Positions 23,553 through 36,200 of a stretch of DNA of 64,000 nucleotides are shown piece by piece. Made by a program: the position numbers and the translations under genes. Numbering within the stretch: position 1 is the stretch's first letter; each line of letters begins with the position of its first letter. The notes below the pieces were generated by a model. That model was not told the origin of the DNA, searched no databases, and worked only from the letters and a program-made list of their open reading frames with translations. Source of the DNA: Acorus gramineus (taxonomy: Eukaryota; Streptophyta; Magnoliopsida; Acorales; Acoraceae); the NCBI GenBank assembly GCA_030737835.1, contig CM060850.1, forward strand, positions 15,575,163 through 15,639,162, read 5' to 3'.

Positions 23553-26260
23553 GTTCTAATACGGTGTGTACGTATACATGCTTCGCATAGACATTGGTAT
23601 AATATTTTCTTGAGAAGCACAAAATACTTGGCATAGAAGTTTACATAGATGTTCATATGATATACACGTTTGCTTCCTTGCGAATGACAGAAAGCAATGA
23701 GAATGTGCATCAGAGTCTTGGTTTATGATATCAGTTTTCTTGTGAAGCAGAACCGCAACAATAAATTTTTTTTTTTTTGTAAATCAAAATTTTATATTAC
23801 TGTAAAAATTCAAAACTTTACAAAAAGTGATACGCACTGTACAATGAATTGTGCAGAAAAATTGAAGTGGTCACTCAATTGAAAGAGGAAAGGACAATCC
23901 AGGCTGCTCTGTATCCCTTCAATTTGAGTTCATCCTCCGCCCTCCTATAAATTGCCAATCGAACAAGACTTATACAATGAGTTTAAAAAAGAATAATTGT
24001 GAAATAATACCCTGTGAACCCTTAGCATTAGTTACATAATTTTTTTTTATAGTCTCATATATCTCATTAGCCATTCAGCGAGTTATACACCTTTTTAGGT
24101 GAAATATATATCTCGTTAAATTTTTTTTTGCGCTTCTTAAAAGTGGCTTTAATTAATTTGAAATGCAGTAATTTACACTTTTCATCAAACCATATACTTT
24201 GTTAGAAGATTCTTACGATTTAAAAAAAAATAATAAATATGACTACATCTAGGGTTATACTTATCATTATCCTTGGTGTAGTACTCAAACGCGAGATTTG
24301 TATGGAACCAAATCCACTTTTTTTTTTTAATGTAATTTTGATTTCATCTCAAGTTGGTTTATTCTACGCATGCATTTTCAAAACGCCGATGTGCCTCTGT
24401 TATGTATATCTATAGAATATTTGTAGGTCAAGAGATTGACATCTAATATGTTTAATTCACGTCTTGAATATTAAGTAATAAGAATGGATTTTGAAATTGA
24501 ACAAATGAATCAATAAGTATCCCATATTAGAATAATTAACAAGAATGGATGTCAGTTCAAACCAATAAAACAATGGGTTGAAGATATCTAAGTCCCCAGA
24601 AGCATTTAAAATATATATATATATAATATAAATCTCTGTTAAAATTGGTATATATTAGTCTATGAAAACTCAAAAAATTTAAATGCATCTCTACTGTTTA
24701 TAGTTGTTAACCCTAGCTTAATCTATCAGTTAATCCTAACTCAACCTATGAAATATTCAACCTATCTTTGATTAAAAGTTTATCAGAATCATTATATAGT
24801 CTTTAAATTGAATTGTTTAGACCCAATGCTTTCAAAATGATCTATCCAAGGTCAACTCATTTCAAATGTGTTACAAATATTAGCAACAACACGAGCCTAT
24901 CAAAGTAAGCTTTGAGAAGAAGTGAATGAAATGATTATTGGTTTTAAGAAAGGATAATGAGAATTTGAGGGACTCATCTAGTTGGGAGAGCTACATCAAT
25001 GAGGCCAAGATTAAAATTGTTGACCTTGGAGGTGGTGAGTCAAATGTTGCTAATAGAAGGACTCAGAGCAATGAGAGCTTGAGGTGGTGGGTGGCAGTAT
25101 TGGCGGAGGAGCCAAAGCTGAAGTCAAGGGACAGGAGGTCGGGGTGGTGGGGCAATTAGGAGGTGGAGGTCGGGGGAGGCAAAAAAAAAGAAAAGATGGT
25201 GGACGTCAACGATGAGGGTGGAGGGTTTCATGTGAGGCGTTGTGAATAAATAGAATGAAGAAGATGAAGAAAAAATATAAAATAATCATAGGGGTAATTT
25301 TTTTTTTTTTTGCAAGGACTAATATGTATTTAATATTATTTATGAGAGAGAGGGGGGGGTTACGGCAGCTAGAGGATACCGAAGAGCGGGGGGGACAAAG
25401 AGAAAGGGTGAGAAAGAGGGAGAGAGTCGGGGAGGGGAGAGGGCAGCGGAGCGAGAGAGAAAGAGAAAAGGGTCCATGCCCCTTCTCCTCTCTGTCCTAT
25501 CTGCCCCCTCCCTTGCTCTCTCTCTCTCTCTCTCTAACCCGCCCCCTCTCAAGCATCTTCTGACCCCCACTCTGTCCACCTCACTGCACACCTCCCAGCT
25601 CTCTCTGTCCCTCTCTTTCTTTCTGCCCCTCTTTCTATCTCTAACCCATCCCCTCTCCGATGTCCTCCCGCCACCACCCTCTTGTCTCTCTTTCTCTCCA
25701 TTTTGTCTCTCTTTCCCCTCTCCTCTAAAGTTTCCAAACCTTTCCCCAAAAAATTTGGGTGGTAGATTTGAAAATCTGGATGGTGGAAATAACTGCTCCC
25801 ATAAAATATACCATAAAAATTCATATCAACTTCGTCCATGTTAGTTTGATAAAATGGAGACCGTGGAATTATCTAGAAAACAAAATGAACATAACATTTT
25901 TCTTTTCTAACTCCTTAATGGATTGGTCACAAAACCCAATCAAGAAAATTTTCAATTTATTATTTTATTGATGAAACCATTCATTTTTCAAATAAAGGTA
26001 CATATTTTGAAATCTAAAATGGGACAAAAAATTAGACAAAATGACATTTTCTTTTCACAGAGAAAACAAAATGGCATTTTCTACTTGGTCACTCTTTTGT
26101 GCAGTAAAAGTTCATTACATTTTATTTTTATTTGTTTTCATGAGATGATACATACAAATAAATAGAATACATATTTCAATTTTTTATAAAAATACATACA
26201 AGTAAAAGTGTACACAATCAAAGAAAATCTCAAGATGGCAAAGGAAAAAAACTTATATAT
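23553..26260. other. Intergenic DNA, no gene seen
   Basis: The first few hundred bases probably hold the 3' UTR of the coiled-coil gene. The rest is AT-rich. At 25340-25735 a purine-rich tract (GGGAGAG, GAGAGAAAG) switches sharply to a pyrimidine-rich tract (CTCTCTCT, CCCTCTC). Open frames there are low-complexity and I do not call them genes. Confidence 0.45.
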
Positions 26261-26264
26261 AAGA

Positions 26265-27430
26265 CTCCCCAGCATTATTCTCGGGGACGGTTATTTAAAC
26301 CCCCGCTTAATGGAAAACCACCCCTATGAGAAAGCCACCCGACCAATTTTTTGAAATCTATAAAACCACCCCTTAATAAAAATGCTATTATGTAAAACCA
26401 CCCCTTAATAAAAATGCTATTATGTAAAACCACCCCAACCCATTTAACAAAATTATTTCTCTCTTCGACCCATCTCCACCTGTGCGCCATTTCGATCGTC
26501 AACGATGACGACGCCCGCCGGTCACCGTCTCCTGCTCAACCGCCTTTCTTCTCTTTCCTTCACCGCTTCGATATTGTTCCACCCGCCGATCATCGTCCTT
26601 TGTTCAATATTGAAGTGTAAGGTAAATATACTTCCTCCATCTTCTTTTTTATCTTCTTCTTGTTGTTGTTGACCTTATTTGTGTTATATTTTGTCATTTG
26701 AAACCCTAGTTGATCAATTATTTTAATTTATTTCCTAATTGTGAGTTTGATATAGTTTTTTTTTTTTTTTATATTCAAACTAGGCTGACAATATAAACTA
26801 ACAAGGACTCATTTTATTCAAATATGTGATTGATGTTAGTTTGAAAAACATAACTCTCTTTTTTGTGTATATGATCCTACTGGATATATAACTCTTAATT
26901 TCTTATATATAATCGAGCATTTACTTAATTTTTTACAATGTAGTATGACTCCCAAGGAACGTATTCGACCTACAGCTTTCAATCGAAAAAATTATTCCAA
27001 TGACATGGCATTGAGTTCTCGAGATGATGAAGTTCAAGGAGATATATAAGAAGTAGCTTGCAATTATCTGTTCGTATCGACACTATCATTGTCGGCCATT
27101 GACACTTTTCTCGACATCTCATGTGTCGACTGATACTTATCTTTTTATTTTTCAATAATCTGCTAGTATCGACACTTTGTTTGGCGACATATTTAATATA
27201 TATCGACAATACATGTGTCGATATTATAACAGAAAAAAATGTTTGTGTAACCTTTCCGTTCGACACTAGAAGTGTCGACATATGTAGCATCGGTCGACAC
27301 TATGTTTGTCGAACAGTACAGAGGGTGGGTTTGGTTCAAAATGGGGTGTGATTGGTAGAAGTGGTTTTCCTTTTATTTCGGATGAATAAAAATTATTTAT
27401 CACGAGATGATTTTCTCATTGTATAGGGTG
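26265..27430 (+). mobile_element. Non-autonomous element with gene-like leader and palindrome cluster
   Basis: It begins with a terminal block (CCCCAGCATTATTCTCGGGG ACGGTTAT) that recurs in direct orientation at 27437. Inside are two and a third copies of a 32-bp tandem repeat (AAAACCACCCCTTAATAAAA) at 26362-26436, a C-rich leader at 26455-26615 followed by a donor-like AAG|GTAAAT, an acceptor-like TACAATGTAG, and a 34-codon frame starting MTPKERIRP at 26944. A cluster of TCGACA palindromes follows. The layout suggests a transposon derived from a host or transposase gene. No family is assigned. Confidence 0.45.
27070..27315. repeat. Cluster of six TCGACA...TGTCGA imperfect palindromes
   Basis: Within about 245 bases there are six units in which TCGACA is followed after 6-12 bases by an inverted TGTCGA-like half. 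Examples are TCGACATCTCATGTGTCGAC, TCGACAATACATGTGTCGA and TCGACACTAGAAGTGTCGAC. They are seen directly and no known feature explains them. Confidence 0.85.
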
Positions 27431-27436
27431 GGTATA

Positions 27437-28200
27437 TCACTCCCCATTATTCTTTCGGGGACAGTTATATTCACCCCATTTTTATTGATATCCCATCCCA
27501 TTTCTCAACCCATCCCACCTAAAAATTTTACAAAGTACAACCCCAACCCTCTATATATATATCGAACAAACCCCATCTCTATCATATTTTCCCTCTCTCT
27601 CGCTCTATCGCCTTCCTCCTAGCCAAATCTTCCTCACTCTCTCTGATTCTCTTCATTTGTGTATACCCTCCTCCATCACCAAACCTCCACCTTCCTCCGA
27701 GCAAATCGAATCTTCCTCACTCTCTCTGATTCTCTTCATTTGTGTATACCCTCCTCCATCACCAAACCTCCAATGGATCGTCGAGCCTCTTCTTGAACAA
27801 ATGAAAGTCCCACCTTTAAGGAACCACACGTAGTCACCCAAGTCGAACCCAAGTATCACTCTCTCTGATTCTCTTCATTTGTGTATGCCCTCTCCATGTC
27901 GACCTCCCCACCCGCCGCCCTCTCCACCTCGGAGACAGAACGGAGGGTGTCAAGAGTGCGGTCGCCAAGAAGAAGGTCGGATATGCAAATACTCTTGATT
28001 TACTTCTAATCGGGGCCATGGGGGGCAAAAGAAAAGTTAGCACCGTCGTAGGCGAGGTGGTTGACGATGAGAGAAATTTGGGTTTGCGTTTTTGGGTGGG
28101 GTTTAATGATGTGGGATGAGAGGAGTGAAGGGTGTAAGGGGGTGGGTTCCTCTCCTTAAAAAAAAAATTTCATTTTTTCAAGGGGTGGGGGTAAGTAATA
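27437..28200 (+). mobile_element. Second copy of the related element
   Basis: It starts with CCCCATTATTCTTTCGGGG ACAGTTATATTC, close to the block at 26268, followed by a C/T-rich leader. Inside, a unit of about 83 bp is tandemly repeated at 27628-27773 (ending CATCACCAAACCTCCA) with a diverged third copy at about 27855. The right edge is uncertain. No coding sequence is supported. Confidence 0.4.
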
Positions 28201-28224
28201 GAAGGGGCGGAAATAGACGTAGAT

Positions 28225-29060
28225 CGGGTCCACGCACATACCCGATTACACGTGTAATATATCCGACCCGATTTGGACCTAAACATACAAACGGGTCCGG
28301 TCCGAGCCCACCCTGACCCGTTGGACCTGAGACCCAACAGTTTTATTAGTATATGCTCATATATTACAAGACTGTTATTTTTAGTTAACCCATAATTTTG
28401 TTTCTTATTTATCAAGTTATAAATATAAGTTTTAACTCATTTTTGTATTCATAAGTCCATAACCAAGCCCATAAATCATAACCCATAACCAACCAAACCC
28501 ACCCGTTGACAGGCCTTATTAGCTTTTGAATTTGTATAATTAATTAATTTGTTGCATGATTTATGTTTATTGTTTAGGTTAATATGTTAGTGATTATTTT
28601 TTTTTAATGTTATTTAGGTTAATATGTAGTGTTTATTGTTTCAAATGTTTACTTTGTGATATAAATAACCATTAGCTCTCCCTTCTAGTTCATTGTTATA
28701 TTATTTAGATTTTTGTTTACTTTGAATATTATATGTTAGTATTTATTGTTTTAAATTGTACAAAAATATGTTCAAACATAATGTCAAAACACCAATTTAG
28801 AAAGCTTAAAACTAATGCTTTATACAAAATTTTTCTAATATAATGATAAAGCAAACAAATTCATGAGCTTTCCTTTTTTTTTAATTAACCATATTCGAGT
28901 CGGGTCGGACCTAGGTCCGACCAGGGTCTAACAGGTTCGGGTCCATATTTTCAAGGACCCGCCGGGTCCTAGGTTGGACCCGGACCCTCCGGGTCTTGCA
29001 ACGGGTCGGATCCAGGTCAACCCCGGCTTAAACCCGACCCGTTGACAAGGCTAGGCGAAT
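28225..29060. repeat. GGGTC/GACCC-rich repeats, probably hAT-derived
   Basis: Two clusters (28225-28520 and 28897-29060) are rich in GGGTCCG, GACCCG and CCGACCCG. Each ends in a similar block, CCCACCCGTTGACAGGCCTT and CCGACCCGTTGACAAGGCTA. Sequences of this style are common in plant hAT-type non-autonomous elements. I could not define terminal repeats or target duplications, so the class is inference. Confidence 0.4.
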
Positions 29061-30250
29061 ATAATAGCCCCCATTTTTTTCTACATCATGTTATTTCTCT
29101 AATTTGACTCTATATTTTCCCTTGACAATTTAAGAGGCGATTATATGCACCTCATTAAGGTGCAATCTCACTCTTTATAAAATTTATTTTTTAAGGGTGA
29201 AGAGGAACAAAAGAAAAAAAAAAAACAGAGAGAAAATGAGATAGAGTGGGGAAGAGAAGGGCGACAGTGAGATTAGGGGAGAAGAGAGAATAAAATAAAG
29301 AAAAAGAGTTATGAGAACAAGAGGACGATGACGAGCAACCACCGCCACCCTCCCCATCCCCAGCACCACCCTCCCATCCTCGACCCACTCTCTCTCCCCC
29401 TACCCCACTGCACCCTCCCCCGACACCACCTCATCCAACAAGTCCATCCCCCTCCTACCGCTCTTTTCCCCCGTTATCCATCCCACCTGAAATTTTATTT
29501 TTGGGTGAGGAAGACCGCATAATTTAATTCAGTCCATCAAAAATGGCTTTCTAATTAGTCATGTCATCTCTTTCAATATTTTTCTATGCATTTCTATAAT
29601 ACGCAGAAAAGTCAGAAAAACATTAAAGGTGGTAAACATTGGACTATTTGACCAACCTAATTACATATGAAAATAGTGTGACAGTGTAAAGAAAGTTGAA
29701 TTCAATAATGGTTCATCCAGCAAAAACAGAAGAGATAAAAGACAGAGAGAGAGAGAGAACATTTATCATTTACCATAGACCAATGTCTTTGCAGAAGATA
29801 GCAGATACAATTGTTTGAGATGTACCAGCTTTACCAAAATTTAAATTTTACTAGCTAATATCCATCGATTTCCAGACACATAACACTAAGGAATTCAACA
29901 AATATTCAGAGGCAAGACCCTCTCCGTCACATTGGCATTAAGTTACTAATTATAAAGCACAAGACAACAGATAACATCGAACATGCAATCCTAGACAGAT
30001 CATGAAATGAAAGACCGCAAAAAAAGTAGCTAGAACTCAATAAAGAAATGGGAAGCAATGAATTTCCATCCATCCGTGACTGAGGTATCAGCGTGCATAG
30101 GAGTCTTGAATGAGAAACCATTTGTCAGACTGATCAGATAGTCACTGGGAGCAGAAGATAGACTCATGGGAAGAACTCAACTGTACAATACATAGATCAC
30201 CTTAATTTGATTTGTCACTTTTTTCTCCTGAATGTATAAATAGGGAAACT
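29061..30250. other. Intergenic DNA and 3' flank of the 517-residue coiled-coil gene
   Basis: It contains an A-rich then C-rich stretch at 29195-29470 with no convincing protein, and a short (GA)n at 29745. The part next to 30250 should hold the 3' UTR of the minus-strand gene. Confidence 0.4.
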
Positions 30251-33200
30251 CTACCGCCATCTTTTCTCAGACAAAGATATGAGCTGCAAGGAATAATCGA
30301 CAAATGAACACATAAGGAATTGAAAGTCATAACATAGACTTCTACTAATCATCTGACACATGCTTCTCATCTACATGAATTAGAAATACTTGATCTTGTA
30401 TACTATGGATCACCACCATCATGAATGAATAATACATAAACATTGTAAACTCACCTGACGCGCAACCTGCACCAGTCGTCGATTGCTTCGAGCTGACTCA
30501 ATTATCGGTGGCTGGGGAGGAGGCAGAGCAGTTTTCTTATCCCCACCAGACTTTCTTGAAATATTCTCCTCAGGAGTTATGTTCTCAATATTGTTGCTAG
30601 AAGATCCCCTCTTGCGCTTCCTTTGGAATGTGTATTTAAGAGGCCCATCAGTCACAACTTGGGATGATCCAGATTCATGAGTCTGCTCCGTGGAATTCAG
30701 ATTTTCTGTTGAAATGTGCTCTATTCCATTGCAGGGAATTTTAAAGTCGCCGTCTGTGACACCTTGAATGCACTGTCCTTGACAAATTTGAGCATGGCTG
30801 TCAGTACCATCCAAACAAACAGAGTCAGTTTTTATTTCAGTTGTACTCAGTGGGACCTGATCTCCACTACAACCAACATTCTCCATTTCTTCACAATGGT
30901 CCTTGGAAGTCAATAAGTCTTTTTCAGCAGAGGAAGAAACAGTTTTATTCTTCAATTTCTCATCATTTGACACACTCATAGAATTCCCAGCATGTTCTTC
31001 ACTTACACCGATACTGAATTCCTTTTTATGTGCTTCCCTGGATTTCCTTGACAGGGCTTCACCAGATACATCAAGGCATTCATAAGAAGTTTTACAATGA
31101 ACACTCGATGACAATGTTTGTACTGCATTTTCCTGAGTAACAGTCATGTATTTACTTCTAGCTCTTCGTGTTCTCAAGGATCTGCCATGTAACTTGCCAG
31201 CTTGACCATCATCACAGTTCTGAGACATGACTGCAAATTCATTCTTTATGTTCGATGACTGAACGTGAGATCTTTCTTGTGTTACATTTTTGGTCTTCTG
31301 TTCAAATGCACGAATTCGCTGAGTGCAACCATTTTTATAAAGCTCAGGTTCTTTTCTTCTCATTATTATGGATGTCAAGTCAGAACCATCAGCACAATTT
31401 TCCTCTGAAGACCGATCATCCAGAGGTGCAGTCTGTTCTGTTGGATTTTTGGTAGCAGTACGGCAATCACGGTCTTCGGAAGTCTGATTCAACTGCACAT
31501 CTGCATTCTTCAAAACCAAAGGGAAGACATTTGACTCATTAGAACTTATCATGTTCTCCTGATGTCTACCTTCATTGATGGTGCTATCATTCTCTAAACT
31601 GGATTCATTTAGCTTCTCCACTGTGTTGTTTTTCAACATTTGCAATTCATGGTTCGTTCTTTCTAACTCTTCTTGAAGCTGTTGTACAGTCTTCTGAGAT
31701 TCACTGAGCTGAACTTCAAGCTCTTGAATCCTTGTAGCTTGTAACTGAGAGCTCTTCTCTGCTTCTGTGATCTGTACAACCATGGAAACAAACATTTCAA
31801 TTTAGGACTCTGAATTCAGTTTGATTATGCAATAGTTTTGATTGAGCAAAAAAATTCAACTATATCTTGTACAGGAAAGGCAATTTCATGAAATCAGAAG
31901 TTAAATTAATCAGAATAACACAAACAAAAATTTATATGCTATACAATAGCAGTCTGATAAGACTCGTTGATCTGAAGTCAAACGATATCAGGTGTTACAT
32001 TGTTTAAAATTTCAATATAATGTCAAGCAATGAGGACCACTCTTCCAGCACAGGGGTATTCTATGTGGTGTGACTGTGTGAGACAGTTTCTTAACACACA
32101 AACAGATGCCAGAGCACAGGCACATGCAATACGAGCTTTCAATAATTGATCATGTTGTTTAGGAGCTCTCAGTTTGCTGGTTGATAGGGGTGTTTTCAGA
32201 TATTTAACAGTAAACATCTCCCCCATAGTCCTTTTTGCAAGCACACAATCACTGATCCCGTGAAATACCAAAAACCACTGGATATTTGGTTTTTGGAAAG
32301 TGCATGACTGCTGAAGATAGGCTGGACAGTGAAGGTAGATACAATCAATAGAGCAAATCATGATCTGAGGGATTAGTAGACAATATTTATGATCATACTT
32401 ACCCTATGGGTGCCTAAATTCCTATGAATATCACCGTCTTTAAATGAAGAATGCTTAATGGCACATTATGCAACGCTGGAAAAAGGTGCAATGTTCAATA
32501 TTAAAAGAGGTATCTTTGTGACATAAATAGGCATTTTTTATTCAGATATCAAGGAAATTCGAAATATCATAAATAGCTCAATTTTTCCATGGTAGTTTGG
32601 TAGCCTGATGGATATTCAATGGTACATCAAGAATTAACATATTCTTTTACACATTTTAAGTCTTCAAAGCAGAATAGTATTTCTTTTATTTACTACTCCA
32701 AAAGGATTTTTATTTCAAACAGCAACACAAATATGCAACCGATCAACCAAATTAACCATGCAAAACCATGAGTTTTTTTTGGCCAGTCTAAAGTAGATGG
32801 AATTCAAGATAGAAATGGCGTGAGTCTTCTCATGAGATTGAGTGTAAGATATTTTCAAAGATCTGGCAGTTTGTTAAAGTTGCCTTTTCTTAAAAAAAAA
32901 GAAATATTTGAGGCGTTCATAACAGCTAGAAGTTCAGGTGTGTGTAAATGCACAATTGTGTGCCGGAGAACTTCCATGGGATGAATGCCTATACATGGAG
33001 GCTTTCCAAGCCATACATATTATATATAAAATGACCACATACCAAGAAAGGCATATGCATCTCAGCACTTTATTTATAAGGTCCATGCCAAATGCTTACG
33101 AAGGACTATTAACAGATTCTCTATCCTTGCAACAAATAGTGTTCTCAATTGCCTTAAAGATGAGACAGTTTCCATCTATTTTAAGGAATAAAGAAAGAAT

Positions 33201-36200
33201 ATTTCATTTCCCATCAAGCATATGTAGAATGACAGACTAGAAATTTACAAGCTGCATTTTGTTCTATGTTTATGTTCGATGATATGGCAAGCAAGTTTCG
33301 CAAAACTTAACGCAGAAGCCTTTAGAGGTAAGCCTGGAAAATTCAGTTTGTGGTAAATCAAAGCCAACTTAATTATACCAAAACGATTATCCGTGTCTGA
33401 AAAAAGTTCAGTAACTGCACAAGTAACGCAATGCCATCTAAGAGGGGCAGGTTTCATGACAAACCAGAGCTCACCTTGTCTGAAAAGCATCAAAAGACTT
33501 GTGAGGCCTGCAATTAGGTTCTTGGCTGAGACCAATTGACAGGTAATAAAACATACCTTGCTGACTATGCATTCAAGGACCATGCAACTAAGGAGCAACA
33601 TTTTAATTAAGTCTTCGAAAGCATCTCGCTAAGCAGGAAAGAAACCACATTTAGTATAGGGTTTATATCCATGTAGGAGGCAAATCTCAGACAAAGAGGA
33701 AAACTGAGACCCAAGGAAATAGAAATTCCACATACAGTACACAAAATCAAATTGCATGGTCACATTGATCCCACATAGCTCGTTGGACAGGCTAAAGTTC
33801 AAATTACTCTTATACTCGTCTAGACAGATGTCAAGGTTGTCAGTACAGCATAACAATCTTGCCAAAACAGCTTTCGAATTGCAAAAATAAAATCTAGAGT
33901 CATGGATCTTCCCTTATCGATTTATTGATTCCATGGAAGAAGGTAAGAATTTTTACTTCATGTACAGATTGTTTGCTGGACTTCTTTGTGATACAAGATG
34001 ACTAGAATCTTAATCTGTGGATGCTTGTATAAACCCATGATGTAGCATGCATGTGGTCATTATCAGTCAATCACTATGAACAGTGGAGATCAAGAGGAAT
34101 AAAACAGTTGTACTGTTAGGATTGTGTTCTTTATTAAAGTCATTAGGGAGTCAATAATAAGAGTTTAGATTTATTTCAATGATATAAACTGACTCATATA
34201 AGAAGATAATTACTGAATTATTTTCTTTTTGCTTTTAAGTGGTTAGGATCAGATATTGTTAAAAAACCATAAATAACTATGTTTTAGGGTTGCACAATCA
34301 TAGTTCAAAGTGTGGCTGCACGCCTGCACGTATCGGTACGTGCGACAGCACATGCGGATGTGCGCCATTGTGCACACACATGCACCATGGTGCAGTGCAT
34401 GTCGCCCATGTGAAGCCATGTTGGGCCATGTGCAGCCAGTCGAATCCAATTCAAACAGAATTAAACAGCCCTTCAGGCGTTCGAACCCAATTCGACCAGG
34501 GTTCAAACGACCCTTCATGCGTTTGTACCCAATTTGAACGTGATTCAAATGACCCTTAGGTGTTCGAATCTAGTTCGAACAGCGTTCAAACACCCATATC
34601 CTAATTTGTTTTTCTTAAAAAAAAAAATACAATGTGCGGACCTCACCACATATGGGGTCAACACATGTTTTTAAACTTTGTGCGGAATAGGCTTTTCATG
34701 TTTTAATTTGATTAATTCTGAATTTAGAATTGCATGCTTTTCCATTTTTTGGTGTACTCAAGGAATTTTATTGTATTGTAGATCCATGAGAATCCCTTGT
34801 AGATTCAAAGGTTTCACAAATTATGATGGGAGGCCAGTGATCACTCCGATCTCTCCCTTCAGTGCTTCAGCTAAGCCAGAGTGGTATCAAAGCCAATTTC
34901 AATTTGGCATTTTAGACTACATAATGGATTAAAAGATGTTATTGGAAAATTCATAGAAAACAATAAATGCATTATTCCACTAGACCAATTATTCATACAA
35001 TGAATACACATATGGTACATGAGTAATATCTGCAAGGCCTTAAGATGGTCACCCAATACCCAAGGTGGAACATTAAAAATGAGGATACACACAAAAAATT
35101 CACAGTGAACAAAAACTTCATAGTGAATGCACATATAAAAACTTCGTTTTATGAATGAGGATTCGCTCCTTGTTACAATTTACAAGTAGAGAAACAAAAT
35201 AGAAAGAAAATAGCAAGCTAAAGAGTGGCTTCTTTGATTCCATGATTAAGGTTGGACAAGTGTTTTGTCCAATCCACTTTATGCTGTAATTTTTACACTT
35301 GTAGGGTCAAGGGCGTTTTCTTCCCTAACCAACTCCACTTTTTCGTGTCATAAGATTGGTTCACTTTTTCACCCATAAGCTTGTTTCACTGAATAGTTAA
35401 GTATTGACAATTGAGAACACATCAGTAAAATTATTCCAAGACCATTATGATATGATGCAGCTGTTCATCATGATACAAACAGTAAGGTATGCACTAGGAT
35501 GTAGGATTACTAATGGGGGGATACCTCATTCATTTTGAATAAGAATTGGAATTTTGTATAAAGTAGATTATTAGAGTTAGACTAGTAGTTGTGATCATCT
35601 TTTTTTTATTTATTATGTTGCACTTTGCTTGAGGAGATACCTTGTCTCCTCTTCCTTTGGATTTTTACCTTATCATTCATGGATATTCCATCAAAATACA
35701 CAAGAATGTCAGAACACTAAAAAGAAACACATAAAACTTCTAAGGTGCTCAAGATTTTCATATAAACAGAAGTATTATGAATAGAAAGATGCTTGTACTG
35801 GATTTATTATTTAATGTGACATGGGAAAATCAAACACTAAACATCTTAATAATATCCAAGAATTACATGATGCACTGCATAAGTCAAATGAAATACTTTT
35901 CATAAGGAAAAATATACAAACTTCTTACATTCAAAATAGTAATAACATGGTCCTAATAATTTCAATGGTATAGATCTATACACTTTGGTACCTAGCAATA
36001 CAGTCAGACAAATTTTAAGTATTGAACCTGACCATTTGTCCCATGACGGTATATCTGTAAATTAATAAGACTCACACTATACCCTATCATTTGTATCAAT
36101 TCGTAATTCCTTGGTATAATATTGAAGATTCATGATATCCCATTTCTGTGATACCCATCTAGCAGTAGTGTGGAATGCATACTATTTTGGCAAATTAAGC

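Larger units (their letters stand above)
34114..34895 (+). mobile_element. LTR with primer-binding site, truncated retrotransposon
   Basis: The sequence starts TGTTAGGATTGTG at 34114 and ends near 34878 (AAGCCA). Three bases later a primer-binding site TGGTATCAAAGCC (34882-34894) resembles the one for initiator methionine tRNA. Little or no internal coding sequence follows. It lies in intron 2 of the 517-residue gene, antisense to it. The start TGTTA and the binding site suggest copia, but this is not proven. Confidence 0.6.

Noticed and set aside
25255-25844. Overlapping frames of about 100-120 codons in the purine/pyrimidine-switch region
   Set aside because: They are low-complexity (S, L, P, R, E) and driven by simple sequence.
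34290-34559. Overlapping plus-strand frames of 75-89 codons with many C and H residues
   Set aside because: The composition follows from TGCA/CATG-rich DNA in the LTR-like segment and the 42-bp repeats.
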